From Chryseobacterium oncorhynchi (GTDB taxonomy: Bacteria > Bacteroidota > Bacteroidia > Flavobacteriales > Weeksellaceae): DNA of 64,000 bases. The notes under the pieces are model-generated. The model searched no databases. It was not told the origin of the DNA and saw only the letters and a list, made by a program, of their open reading frames with translations. Below, in pieces: positions 46,644-55,562 of this stretch. Location of the stretch: NCBI RefSeq assembly GCF_002899895.1, contig NZ_PPEI02000002.1, positions 558,001 through 622,000 of the forward strand. Reading direction: 5' to 3'. The stretch's first letter is position 1. Each line of letters starts with the position of its first letter. The translations under genes and the position numbers were made by a program.

Positions 46644-46748
46644 ATGAATTGAATGTAGTACAAAGGTAAAAATTGTAAGATAAACATCAGCATTTCTTCG
46701 TGTTAATTAGGCTTCGGCTAAAGCTTTTGGAATTTTTTTGGCATAAAA

Positions 46749-46768
46749 AAACGGGCTAAAGCCCGTTT
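46749..46768 (-). terminator. Terminator of the ChaN-family gene
   Basis: The stem AAACGGGCT / AGCCCGTTT has a 2-nt loop, with a T-run on the minus strand. The GGGCTAAAGCCC core resembles a dispersed REP-like hairpin. Confidence 0.75.
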
Positions 46769-46819
46769 CTATTGAATATGATATTTTTCTGTCTAATAAT
46801 TATACCGATAAATCAACAT

Positions 46820-47692
46820 TTAAAAAGTCTTTGTCATATCACTTGGGATAACCAGATTAAATTCTGTGGGAATATAATCCTTTGCAGGAACTTTCAATTC
46901 CAGATTTTCAGATTCAAAAACGGAGATCACTGCCATTTTCAGATTTGGATTTTTCTGCTTGATATACCAGTAAGTTCCTCCAAATTCTTTACTGTGATAA
47001 TTGCCATTATAATGGATAAATGTCTTTCCAGATTGAATATTTTTCAGGATAGACTCTGCCATGGTTGCATCTTTTGTTGCCTGTGCCGAGATAAAGTTCA
47101 TCACTTTTGTTCCCTCAGCATGATCTCCCATCATGGCTTTCATTTCCTGGTAACCTGGAGTGTCTAATGTCACTTTAATCGGTAATTGAGCAATGTATGT
47201 CTTTTCCTTTTCGGTTAACTTATTTAAGGATTCAAGGCCTTCTTTAGCTGTTTGGGAAGCATATCTTCTTGGGATATTCGTTGCTATGAAATTCAGTTTT
47301 TTGTTTTTAGCAAAATCTACCAAAGGCTTATAGTCTGTGGCATAGTTATTCCACAAACGGGCAGAATCTTTCAATGTCTTGGCATCAAATTTTCCGCTTA
47401 AATATTGGTTTAGCTGAGACTGATTATCTCTTTCAAACATTTCTGCTCCTAAGATAAGCTGTCCGTTTTTCTTTTCATACAAAGCTTCTGTAATTTTAAG
47501 CTGAAGCCAGTGATTGATGGAACTGTTATGATTTTCTCCAAAGAAAACGACATCATAATCAGCCAGTTCTTTAACTAATTTCTCGGTCTTTATTTCTTTC
47601 CCTTTCTGATCATAAAATTGATATGCCTTAAGATTCTGTGCATGTAATGAACAGAAACCTGTAAGCAAAATCGCTATGAGAATATTTTTCAT
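46820..47692 (-). CDS. ChaN-family heme-associated protein
   Basis: 290 residues with a signal peptide (ending SLHAQ) and the ChaN domain: the GENHNS motif near residue 52, GAEMFERDNQ, and TFIHYNGNYHSKEFGGTYWYI near the C-terminus. ChaN of Campylobacter is an iron-regulated heme-binding lipoprotein. This copy lacks a lipobox Cys, so it is probably soluble or secreted. It follows hmuS, separated by a terminator, and belongs to the heme cluster by position. Confidence 0.82.
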   Translation of the reverse strand: MKNILIAILLTGFCSLHAQNLKAYQFYDQKGKEIKTEKLVKELADYDVVFFGENHNSSINHWLQLKITEALYEKKNGQLILGAEMFERDNQSQLNQYLSGKFDAKTLKDSARLWNNYATDYKPLVDFAKNKKLNFIATNIPRRYASQTAKEGLESLNKLTEKEKTYIAQLPIKVTLDTPGYQEMKAMMGDHAEGTKVMNFISAQATKDATMAESILKNIQSGKTFIHYNGNYHSKEFGGTYWYIKQKNPNLKMAVISVFESENLELKVPAKDYIPTEFNLVIPSDMTKTF

Positions 47693-47763
47693 ACTATATA
47701 TTTAATCACAAATTAATTAATTTTCAGTAAAAAGGTGAGTTCTTATTTTCACTTTTCTACCAT

Positions 47764-47801
47764 AAAAAAGACCGCTTTGAGCTTTGCAGACAAAACGGTC
47801 T
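47764..47801 (-). terminator. Terminator of the hmu operon
   Basis: On the minus strand, the AGACCG / CGGTCT arms are followed by TTTTTT. The stem is short, so this call is moderate. Confidence 0.5.
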
Positions 47802-47820
47802 CATAAAAATCATCTAATTA

Positions 47821-48849
47821 TTAATTATCTAGTGCTGCCACTAAATCTTTCCATTCCTGAAGTTCAGGGATTCCAGGTTTTCTTTTTCCAAAGAACTGAA
47901 CGATGAAATCACCTTCCTTGTTGAATACTTCAATAGCTGTAACTTCTCCGTCTTCAGTTGGTTTTTTAACGATCCATGCTTCTGCAATCTTCGTTACATC
48001 CAAGTGTAGGTTGAAGTCAGGATCCATTACATTGAACCACTGCTGGTGCCAAAGTGTTTTCTTTACGTTTCCTGTGTGGATCTGAATAATCCCTCTGTTT
48101 CCAACGAAAACCATGATAGGGGTATTCTTTTCAGAAGCATCTTCAAGGATATTAACTACTTTAGCGTTATCTATTTTCTTAGCAAATCCTTCCGGAGCCA
48201 ATCTTAATGCCTGAGTTCTGCTTACACCATATTTTCTGGTCATCATAAAGAAATCGTGAGTATCCTTTAATTCTGTCCATGCTTTTTTGAATCCTTCAAC
48301 ATCTATTTCAGTGTCTGCTTTTTCTGCTTGTTTTGCAGCTACTGCTTCTACAACAAATGCCTGATTCTGGTCTTCTGCTTTAAATTTTTCTACGATAGCA
48401 TCAAAAGCTGCTTCATCACTATTTTTTGTAAGGTAGATTTTGTGCAAAGCCAAACCGTCTTTTCCGAAGAACTGAAGGCTTTTTTTATCTCCTTCTACTA
48501 CTGCAAAAGCAAATTTCCAATGGTTAAGAAAAATTCTAAGATCAATATCTTCACCTACAAAAAGTTGTGCATGCGGGCTGCTGAAGTCTCCGTTCTGATA
48601 AATCCCTTTTCTTTCATGAACACATTCATCATTACGGGTAAGAGCCATTACTTTTCCCAATTGCTCTGCTTCAGTCAGAATTCCTGGAAAGTCCGGATTC
48701 AAAACTGTTACTTCTTCTCCTATGCTGGTCACCAATAGTTCAGCTTCGCTTACTCCTAATTGAGCAGCAGCATTTCTTATTCTTACATGAGGGTTTTCTG
48801 CTTTCAGAGCGTCCCATTTTTCCTTTAAATCATTAACTAATGTGCTCAT
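47821..48849 (-). CDS. hmuS: Hemin-degrading factor HmuS
   Basis: 342 residues with two repeated lobes, as in HemS/ChuS (first lobe DLKEKWDALKAENP..., second DVEGFKKAWTELKDTHDFF...). The WHQQWFNVMDPDFNLHLD segment is the C-terminal lobe signature. It binds heme in the cytosol and degrades it or passes it on. It is the last gene of the minus-strand operon, 4 bp after a methyltransferase gene. Confidence 0.93.
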   Translation of the reverse strand: MSTLVNDLKEKWDALKAENPHVRIRNAAAQLGVSEAELLVTSIGEEVTVLNPDFPGILTEAEQLGKVMALTRNDECVHERKGIYQNGDFSSPHAQLFVGEDIDLRIFLNHWKFAFAVVEGDKKSLQFFGKDGLALHKIYLTKNSDEAAFDAIVEKFKAEDQNQAFVVEAVAAKQAEKADTEIDVEGFKKAWTELKDTHDFFMMTRKYGVSRTQALRLAPEGFAKKIDNAKVVNILEDASEKNTPIMVFVGNRGIIQIHTGNVKKTLWHQQWFNVMDPDFNLHLDVTKIAEAWIVKKPTEDGEVTAIEVFNKEGDFIVQFFGKRKPGIPELQEWKDLVAALDN

Positions 48850-48853
48850 TATT

Positions 48854-49504
48854 TTATTTTTTTATTGTTAAAATTGTATAGATTCTTTGTATTGTTTCGT
48901 TTCCTGTTTTACTTTTTATCTCTTCTTCTTTTTCGGAAGTTTTCATTCTTTTAAAATGGCTTTTGGAAACAAGTTCTTCCATTTCATCATTGTTGTACAG
49001 CGTAAAATCATAGGCTGTAAATGGTAGTTTTTCCATGAAGTCTCTTTGCCCGAATGTAAGTACGAATGTTCCGTTGTCTTTCAAAACCCTATAGATCTCA
49101 TTTAAAAACTCGACAGGATTTTCCCAGAAATAGACGGTATTGACTGTAAATATTTTATCAAAGGTCTGATCACCAAAAGGAAGTTTTTTTCCTTCATACA
49201 AAACAAAGTCTGCTTTAGTTTGAAATTCTTTATTCAACTTTTTGGCTTCGTTGTGCATGGTTTCGGAGATGTCTACTCCTGTATATTTCAGATCCTGAGC
49301 CAGACTTAAAAGACTTTTCAGATGGCCGGCATTTCCATGTCCTATTTCAAGAATATGCTGATTATCTTCTATCAGAAGTGTTCTGATACTTTCCAGCGTC
49401 ATACCGATGTTTGTGGCGTTCATCATTTCACCGATTTCTATGCCTTTTTCTCCCTGAGGATTGGCAAGATTCTGTGCGAGGATTTTGAGTTCTTCTTTTT
49501 CCAT
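48854..49504 (-). CDS. Class I SAM methyltransferase in the heme operon
   Basis: 216 residues with SAM motif I ILEIGHGNAGHLKSLL, then YTGVDISETM and DQTFDKIFTVNTVYFW. The substrate is unknown. It lies between hmuV (2-bp gap) and hmuS (4-bp gap), so it is part of the heme operon by organisation. It could modify heme or a heme breakdown product, or be a passenger; the sequence does not tell. Confidence 0.85.
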   Translation of the reverse strand: MEKEELKILAQNLANPQGEKGIEIGEMMNATNIGMTLESIRTLLIEDNQHILEIGHGNAGHLKSLLSLAQDLKYTGVDISETMHNEAKKLNKEFQTKADFVLYEGKKLPFGDQTFDKIFTVNTVYFWENPVEFLNEIYRVLKDNGTFVLTFGQRDFMEKLPFTAYDFTLYNNDEMEELVSKSHFKRMKTSEKEEEIKSKTGNETIQRIYTILTIKK

Positions 49505-49506
49505 GG

Positions 49507-50280
49507 TTATCCAAAAATGATCATTGGGTTATTGGTAATGGGGTGTTCACAGATGGTACAGGGAAAGTTATAGGCTTTACTTATAATGTCTGCAGTAAAA
49601 ACTTCCTCCGGGCTTCCATAGGCGGCCACCTTTCCTGATTTCATTAATAAGATCTTGTCTGCAAATTGTGCTGCAAGATTAAGGTCATGTAAAACAACAA
49701 TAGCACTATTGGCTTTTTTGGTGAAATTCTTAATAATTTCCAGTGCTTTATACTGATGTTTTATATCCAGATTATTCAACGGTTCATCCAGAAAAACCAG
49801 CTTGTGGGCTATTTTATTCTGTAGCTGAGCCATTACTCTTGACAGATGAACGCGTTGTTTTTCTCCTCCTGACAGTGTGTTATAATCTCTGTCTTTCAGA
49901 TGAAAAATATCCGTTTCATACATCATATTGTTCATGGCTTCCAGATCTTCCTTTCCGGGCTGTGCATCAAAGTAGGGATATCTTCCCATCATGACAACAT
50001 CTTTTACCTGTAAGGGAATTTCATTGGAATTATGCTGAGAAAACTTAGATTTATGCTGAGATAATTCTTTTACTTCCCAATCTGCAATAGGTTTTTCTTT
50101 AAATAAAATATTGGACTTTCCTTCCTTTACTTCATTGGCCAAAATACTTAAAAGACTTGACTTCCCTGCTCCGTTAGGTCCTACGATTGCTAAAAACTCT
50201 CCATACTCTAAAGAGACATCTACACTATCAAGAATTTTAAAATCCCTGTGGAGATAATTGATCTGATGTGCTTTTATCAT
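49507..50280 (-). CDS. hmuV: Heme ABC transporter ATP-binding protein
   Basis: 257 residues: Walker A VGPNGAGKSSLLS, signature LSGGEKQRVHLSR, Walker B KLVFLDEPLNNLD and the switch His in VVLHDLNLAAQF. It belongs to the FecE/BtuD-like group. Its start overlaps the hmuU stop (TAATG). It powers uptake of heme through HmuU. Confidence 0.93.
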   Translation of the reverse strand: MIKAHQINYLHRDFKILDSVDVSLEYGEFLAIVGPNGAGKSSLLSILANEVKEGKSNILFKEKPIADWEVKELSQHKSKFSQHNSNEIPLQVKDVVMMGRYPYFDAQPGKEDLEAMNNMMYETDIFHLKDRDYNTLSGGEKQRVHLSRVMAQLQNKIAHKLVFLDEPLNNLDIKHQYKALEIIKNFTKKANSAIVVLHDLNLAAQFADKILLMKSGKVAAYGSPEEVFTADIISKAYNFPCTICEHPITNNPMIIFG

Positions 50281-51320
50281 TAGAGTGATTTTTTGAATTT
50301 AATTAAAATAGCAATAAAAATAGGTCCTCCGATTAAAGAGGTTAAAATACCAATCGGCAATTCTGACGGAGCCACAATGCTTCTACTGATGGTATCTGCA
50401 ATCAAAAGTAAAATACTTCCCAAAACTGCTGACAATGGCAAAATAAAAACATAGTTTGATTTAAATAAAAGTCTTAAAATATAAGGTACAATAAGACCTA
50501 TAAAACCAATGGTTCCTGAAAATGCCACACAGGTTCCTATCATTAAGGAAGTGATAATTACAATCTGCTTTTTCAGACGTTCCACATTTATTCCTAAGTG
50601 TTGAGCATCTCTTTCACCCAGCATCATGGCATTCAATGCCTTTCCTTTTGGGAGTAAGACAATATAGGAAATAATGATAACTACTGTTAACACGATATTT
50701 TTTGTCCATGTTGCGGCTGCCAGACTTCCCATATTCCAGAATGAAAGATCTCTTAGCTGTTCATCCTTTGAGATATAAATCAGAAATCCTGTAATTGAAA
50801 ATCCGATAGATGTAATGGCTACACCGCTTAACAGCATCATGACCACATTTGTTTTTCCTGCACTTGTAGAAATTCTGTATACAAGCATCATTGCCATTAA
50901 GGCACCCAGAAAAGCTGAAATACCCACCAGTGAAAACTGTATAATCTCCGGCAGATATTGTTTAAAATAGCCTCCCAAGACAATTGCAAATGCGGCTAAT
51001 AGTGTTGCTCCTGATGTTAATCCTATCGCTTCACCTGTTGCCAGTGGATTTTTAAATAACCCTTGCAATGTAGTTCCGGAAACGGCAAGCATACTTCCTA
51101 TCAAAATTGCCATAATAATCCTGGATGTTCTTACCTCCCAGATTACATATTTGTCACTTAACGATAAATTCGGGTCTCCTTTTATAAATTGGCCTAAAAC
51201 CGTGAACGGTGATACACCATTGAAATCATACACGCCAATATTGAGTGCCACAATTGCCAGAATAACCAACAATATGGCACTTATGCTGAGATAAAAGTAT
51301 AGTTTACTTTGTGTTTTCAA
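50280..51320 (-). CDS. hmuU: Heme ABC transporter permease (FecCD family)
   Basis: 346 residues with about ten membrane helices. FecCD signatures are VRTSRIIMAILIGSMLAVSGTT split across the first cytoplasmic loop, GEAIGLTSGATL, and PSELPIGILTSLIGGPIFI near the C-terminus. It overlaps the substrate-binding gene upstream by 17 bp and hmuV downstream by one base. Confidence 0.93.
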   Translation of the reverse strand: MKTQSKLYFYLSISAILLVILAIVALNIGVYDFNGVSPFTVLGQFIKGDPNLSLSDKYVIWEVRTSRIIMAILIGSMLAVSGTTLQGLFKNPLATGEAIGLTSGATLLAAFAIVLGGYFKQYLPEIIQFSLVGISAFLGALMAMMLVYRISTSAGKTNVVMMLLSGVAITSIGFSITGFLIYISKDEQLRDLSFWNMGSLAAATWTKNIVLTVVIIISYIVLLPKGKALNAMMLGERDAQHLGINVERLKKQIVIITSLMIGTCVAFSGTIGFIGLIVPYILRLLFKSNYVFILPLSAVLGSILLLIADTISRSIVAPSELPIGILTSLIGGPIFIAILIKFKKSL

Positions 51321-52182
51321 TTAAAAGTTTGTTTAATCCTACTGCTGCTTCTCCTAGTCTCGGTCCAAAACCTGAAACTAACCCTCCATCCATTGCGATG
51401 ATCTTTTTATTTTTTCCGGCGTTGGTTTGGGAAACTCCCGGCATTTTAAGCGCTCCTTCGTTTCCTCCTGCTCCCTGTAATCCTGTTTCAAAGAAGAACA
51501 ATACATCAGGGTTAGCTTTTACAACCGCCTCCGGAGTTAATGGTTTGAAATCCTCAAAGTCAGTTACTGCATTTTCTGCTCCTGCAAGGTTGATTAATGA
51601 TGCCATTGGTGTATTTTTACCGGCAACCATAAGCATATTTCCTCTGGCATAGATGAACAATACCTTTGGTTTTTTAGTTAATGGCTGTACTTGCTTCAGA
51701 TCAGCATCTATTTTATCATTTAATTTTTGATAGTCTGTATTTCCGATAGCTTTTGCTACGCTTTCAATCAGTTTTTTAGTTCCTTCAACGGTATATTCCT
51801 GCTTGAAAACCTCAGTTTTGATTCCTGAAGTTTTGATCTTTCCTAATAATTCAGGGTTGATGTCTTTGTCAGAAGCAAGAATCAAAGTAGGGCTTACTGC
51901 CATAATCGGCTCAATGGTCATTGATCTTACGTGGCCTAAATCTTTAGCTGTAGCTTTTAAGCTTTCAGGATAAGTACTGGTAACATCAGTTCCAACAATT
52001 TCTTTTTCGTGACCCAAAGCGCTTACAATTTCAGTAATACCACCGTTTAGGGTTACAATTTTATTATTGGTTTTTGGAGCTTCAGAAGTAATTTCTGTAG
52101 TATTTTCTTTTTTAGCACCTTCTTCTTTTTTGCACGAATACACTGCTACAAGAACAGAAGCTGCAAGGATAAATTTCTTCAT
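51304..52182 (-). CDS. hmuT: Heme-binding lipoprotein (ABC substrate-binding protein)
   Basis: 292 residues with a lipoprotein signal (VYSC, Cys16) and a TroA-like fold. The VGTDVTSTYPESLK segment places a Tyr where HmuT/ShuT proteins ligate heme, followed by LGHVRSMTIEPIMAVSP. It hands periplasmic heme to HmuU. The overlap with hmuU by 17 bp suggests strict co-translation. Confidence 0.92.
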   Translation of the reverse strand: MKKFILAASVLVAVYSCKKEEGAKKENTTEITSEAPKTNNKIVTLNGGITEIVSALGHEKEIVGTDVTSTYPESLKATAKDLGHVRSMTIEPIMAVSPTLILASDKDINPELLGKIKTSGIKTEVFKQEYTVEGTKKLIESVAKAIGNTDYQKLNDKIDADLKQVQPLTKKPKVLFIYARGNMLMVAGKNTPMASLINLAGAENAVTDFEDFKPLTPEAVVKANPDVLFFFETGLQGAGGNEGALKMPGVSQTNAGKNKKIIAMDGGLVSGFGPRLGEAAVGLNKLLIENTK

Positions 52183-52204
52183 GATATACTATTATTTGAT
52201 TTAT

Positions 52205-53338
52205 TTATAATGGATCGAATGCAAAGCCTGTAAAGCCACGCTCTCCTTTTAAACTCTTCATAGAACTGAATTTCAGTTTAAAATAAAAGCCATTTGTATC
52301 TTTTAGAATAAAGAAACGGTTTGCATATACAAATGGAACAGGATTATCCGGTGTACCAGTAGTGGTTCTCCATTTATCTCCAATGGCTCTATGATCATTG
52401 AACACAAATTTGCTTGCGTCCACATCCTTTAATTTAAATGCAGCATAGGCCTGCTCAAGGTTACCCGTAACATTTACCTGATAGGCTCCCACTCCGTCAA
52501 GAGTATTGGTGGTTATAAAGTCTGCATAAAAGTAACTACCGGCACTGCTTCCAGGTCCCATAAATACTTCATTTGTAAATGTTGTAAAGGCTATATCCCA
52601 GCTTTTTTTCTTAGGCTGAATCTTTGCAGGAGTACCTGTTTTAAGATTGAAAAAAGCAAAATTATATTCAGGATCTTTTGTTATAATATGTTCCTTAACC
52701 CCTTCACTTCCGGCATTAAGATCTGCGTAACGAATTTTATACCCGTTAGCAGCTCTTAGAATCTGTACTTTCATCCATCCTCTAGGATCACCTGATAATG
52801 AAACAGAACCCGCACCGATATTATTAGCAGAAGGAATCTCTCTTCCTAGATTAACTAAATAAATAGGATTTTCAGCATCATTTGCCTTTATGGCTTCAAT
52901 TCCTGAAGTTTGAGTTAAGAATTGACCATTCGGGTTATCGATGTACTTCATATTCTCAGAGTCAAATGTTCCTACCTGAGCAATGTCTTTTAAACTTTCT
53001 ACGTCTCCTTCTTTCACCTTGCTGATATCCGTAGCATTAGGTATTTTGATGACAGTCATTGCCAGTGATCCGTTTATAATTACCCTGAAATCATCACCGC
53101 TATAAAATCCAAGATCCCAATCTGTTCTCTTATTAATGGTTTTTCTGGGCTCATTCTCATCTTTAACCATATCACTCAGGTCAATCCACACCTGATTAGG
53201 TTCAGTAGCTCCTCCTATGGGTACATTCACTGAAGAACCTGTAATAGGTGGTGCAGGAACCCTGTCCTCATCAGCAGAAACACAAGACTGTGCCGCTAAC
53301 ATTACGGAAAGAATAGAAAATATTTTTAAATATTTCAT
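52205..53338 (-). CDS. HmuY-family heme-binding lipoprotein
   Basis: 377 residues with a lipoprotein signal (AAQSC, Cys19). The HmuY fold shows two related WD-containing strands: KRTDWDLGFYSGDDFRV (about 80) and KKKSWDIAFTTFTNEV (about 245). HmuY of Porphyromonas gingivalis is a surface or secreted hemophore that takes heme from host proteins for HmuR. Here it lies 13 bp after the TonB receptor gene, as hmuR-hmuY does but in receptor-first order. The protein is longer than P. gingivalis HmuY (about 216). Confidence 0.85.
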   Translation of the reverse strand: MKYLKIFSILSVMLAAQSCVSADEDRVPAPPITGSSVNVPIGGATEPNQVWIDLSDMVKDENEPRKTINKRTDWDLGFYSGDDFRVIINGSLAMTVIKIPNATDISKVKEGDVESLKDIAQVGTFDSENMKYIDNPNGQFLTQTSGIEAIKANDAENPIYLVNLGREIPSANNIGAGSVSLSGDPRGWMKVQILRAANGYKIRYADLNAGSEGVKEHIITKDPEYNFAFFNLKTGTPAKIQPKKKSWDIAFTTFTNEVFMGPGSSAGSYFYADFITTNTLDGVGAYQVNVTGNLEQAYAAFKLKDVDASKFVFNDHRAIGDKWRTTTGTPDNPVPFVYANRFFILKDTNGFYFKLKFSSMKSLKGERGFTGFAFDPL

Positions 53339-53351
53339 AGTAACTTATTAT

Positions 53352-55466
53352 TTAAAATTGAAACGTTAATCTGGCAAAATAGCTTCTGCCATAATATAAA
53401 TTCACAATACCTGTAGGAGCTGTGGTAGCATGAGCATCTGCCTTCATTGCGGTAGAATTGATACTGGTAACATCAAAGATGTTTTTTACTCCCGCAGAAA
53501 GCTCCACATGGTCTTTCCAGAAAGGCTGGCTTACAATAAAGTCCATCATATGGAAGCCGTCAGTTTTCCCAAGTTTGAAACCATTTGCTTCATTTTCAAA
53601 CACATATAATCTTCCCGGACCTGTATATTTATAATAAAGGGCAAATGAAGTTCCCGGGTTTTGCAGTTTATAGTTAACGGTAGCCCCCGCCTGTGCCTGG
53701 AACTGATAATCAGTAGGTGAAGTGTGATACATTGATTTCATCGCAACTGAGGTTCCTCCCAATGCCCCTCTTAAGCCAATGGCCAGCTGGTCTTTTTTGA
53801 AATCTACATTTGCTGAAAACAACATATTTCTATATTTGTCCATATTTCTAAACTGGTAGGTAGAAGGATCTTTTATAAGAAGCATTTCTATCTTGTCTCG
53901 TACATCAAGATATAATCCACTTACGCTGTATGCAATCTTCCAATCATTTCCTGTGGTAAAATTCTGATCCCAGAATGCCCCTGTGGAGAATCCTTTTTCA
54001 GGGCTCAGATCAGGATTCCCCTGAATATCATGGTTAAGGTTTACAAAAAACGTATAAAGCTCTTCATAGGTAGGAAAACGGTTTGCTGTACCAGCTACCA
54101 ACCTTAAGTTGGAGTTCTCAGAAGTTTTGTATCTCGCAGAAAGAGAGTAATTAAACTGATTATTGAATTTTTCGCTTACAGAAAGTCTGGCTCCCGGTCT
54201 TACAGAGAACTTATCAGAAATATTCCATTCTGCTGAAATGAAGTTTGAATACGTGAAAAGTGTTCTTTTGATAGCATCTGTAAAAAATTTACCGGCAATT
54301 AATGAAGCATAACCATCCGTGTAGTCTAACTCATACCCCAATTGAAAATCAAAAGTTTTATTATCAAGGAAATTACTGAACATTCCTCTTGAATACATGA
54401 CATTTGTTTTATAATAAGACAGCTCCTCATCTTTGTTGATGATAGATCTGTTAGGAATGTCATAATTATAATCCTGAAACTTTCTATCCTGACTTTGGTA
54501 AGAAAAATCTCCCATATACTGGATATGTCCCAGATTGGTCTGGATATTAAACTGATGTATCCATCGGTTCGTATTATATTTTCTATCTACACTTCTGTAT
54601 AAAGCGCCGCCATTTCCATCATTAAGAGGATCTACATTCACTTCAGGGTTGTAGAAATTAAATTTCTCATTCAAATAGGAAAGCTTATAGTAGAAAGAGG
54701 TTTTATTCTTTGAATATCGAATCAAAGCAGAAGCATCGTACTGGTCTTTAGGGTTCCATTCATATCCTCTTTTCAGATCACGTTCTAAATATTTATAACC
54801 CATTTTATTTCCTTCATACCCCATAAACTGGTTATGGTTGAAGTTAATATTAGCAAACCAGTTATCATCAATATTATAGTCTACGTTTACATTCTGGATG
54901 TGTCTTCCGTTTCCTTTTTTCTTAATATCGTAGTTATTCCTTACGGTCTCTTCCTGAAGTGAGGCTCTTACACTTATCTTTTTCGAGCTCCCTTTCTTCG
55001 TAATGATATTGATAACTCCGGCAAGTGCTCCATTTCCATATTCTACCCCCATACTTCCTTTTACAATCTCGATTCTCTCGATATTATTCAATGACAGTTT
55101 GGTAAGGTCAATATTACTTCCTAACCCTGTATCTCCTACTACAGGAATATTATCGATCAGGATTTTAACATAGCTGCCATCCAACCCCATCATACTGGCT
55201 GTTGAGTTTCCTGAACGGGTATCTGGCGTGATTTGTATATTAAGACTTTGATTCAAAACATCCGCAACATTGGTAGCAGCCATGTTTTTGATCTGCTGTG
55301 CATCTATTACTTCAACCTTATAGATAGATTTGCTGATAGATCGTTGCATGTATTGTCCTGTAATGACAACTTCTTCAATTTTCTTTTGATTAAGAGAATC
55401 CTTTGTTTGTGCATTCATCCAAAAGGCAATGGATAATGATAGAATGGAAAGCACTTTCTTCTGCAT
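53352..55466 (-). CDS. TonB-dependent heme receptor
   Basis: 704 residues: a signal peptide (MQKKVLSILSLSIAFW), TonB box region KIEEVVITG, a plug domain to about residue 155 with MMGLDGSYVKILIDN and VEYGNGALAGVINIITKKG, then a 22-strand barrel ending FARLTFQF. The NRFPTYEELY...NPDL segment corresponds to the FRAP/NPDL-type motif of heme receptors, with a His between. It imports heme across the outer membrane. First gene of the hmu operon, with a -7 box TATATTTG at 55486-55493 (minus) beside a Fur-like repeat. Confidence 0.92.
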   Translation of the reverse strand: MQKKVLSILSLSIAFWMNAQTKDSLNQKKIEEVVITGQYMQRSISKSIYKVEVIDAQQIKNMAATNVADVLNQSLNIQITPDTRSGNSTASMMGLDGSYVKILIDNIPVVGDTGLGSNIDLTKLSLNNIERIEIVKGSMGVEYGNGALAGVINIITKKGSSKKISVRASLQEETVRNNYDIKKKGNGRHIQNVNVDYNIDDNWFANINFNHNQFMGYEGNKMGYKYLERDLKRGYEWNPKDQYDASALIRYSKNKTSFYYKLSYLNEKFNFYNPEVNVDPLNDGNGGALYRSVDRKYNTNRWIHQFNIQTNLGHIQYMGDFSYQSQDRKFQDYNYDIPNRSIINKDEELSYYKTNVMYSRGMFSNFLDNKTFDFQLGYELDYTDGYASLIAGKFFTDAIKRTLFTYSNFISAEWNISDKFSVRPGARLSVSEKFNNQFNYSLSARYKTSENSNLRLVAGTANRFPTYEELYTFFVNLNHDIQGNPDLSPEKGFSTGAFWDQNFTTGNDWKIAYSVSGLYLDVRDKIEMLLIKDPSTYQFRNMDKYRNMLFSANVDFKKDQLAIGLRGALGGTSVAMKSMYHTSPTDYQFQAQAGATVNYKLQNPGTSFALYYKYTGPGRLYVFENEANGFKLGKTDGFHMMDFIVSQPFWKDHVELSAGVKNIFDVTSINSTAMKADAHATTAPTGIVNLYYGRSYFARLTFQF

Positions 55467-55485
55467 AAGGCTTTAAAATTTTCGA

Positions 55486-55493
55486 CAAATATA
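55486..55493 (-). promoter_or_regulatory. -7 box TATATTTG of the hmu operon
   Basis: An exact TAnnTTTG match on the minus strand, 20 bp before the receptor ATG. A Fur-like half repeat (55502-55513) lies just upstream of it. Confidence 0.6.
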
Positions 55494-55501
55494 AAACTTT
55501 A

Positions 55502-55549
55502 TTTAGAATCATTAAAAATAAATATATACTTTTGTGTAATAATTCTAAA
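55502..55549. promoter_or_regulatory. Fur-like inverted repeat between the hmu operon and the first T9SS gene
   Basis: The arms TTTAGAATCATT (55502-55513) and AATAATTCTAAA (55538-55549) mirror each other in 11 of 12 bases, with 24 bp between them. They enclose the plus-strand -7 box TACTTTTG (55527-55534). Each arm fits half of a 7-1-7 Fur-family box (TTAnAATnATTnTAA). Confidence 0.7.
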
Positions 55550-55562
55550 TAAATATAACAGC

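Noticed and set aside
46772-47167. 131-codon ORF antisense to the ChaN gene
   Set aside because: Cys/His/Phe-rich shadow composition, fully overlapped by a well-supported gene.
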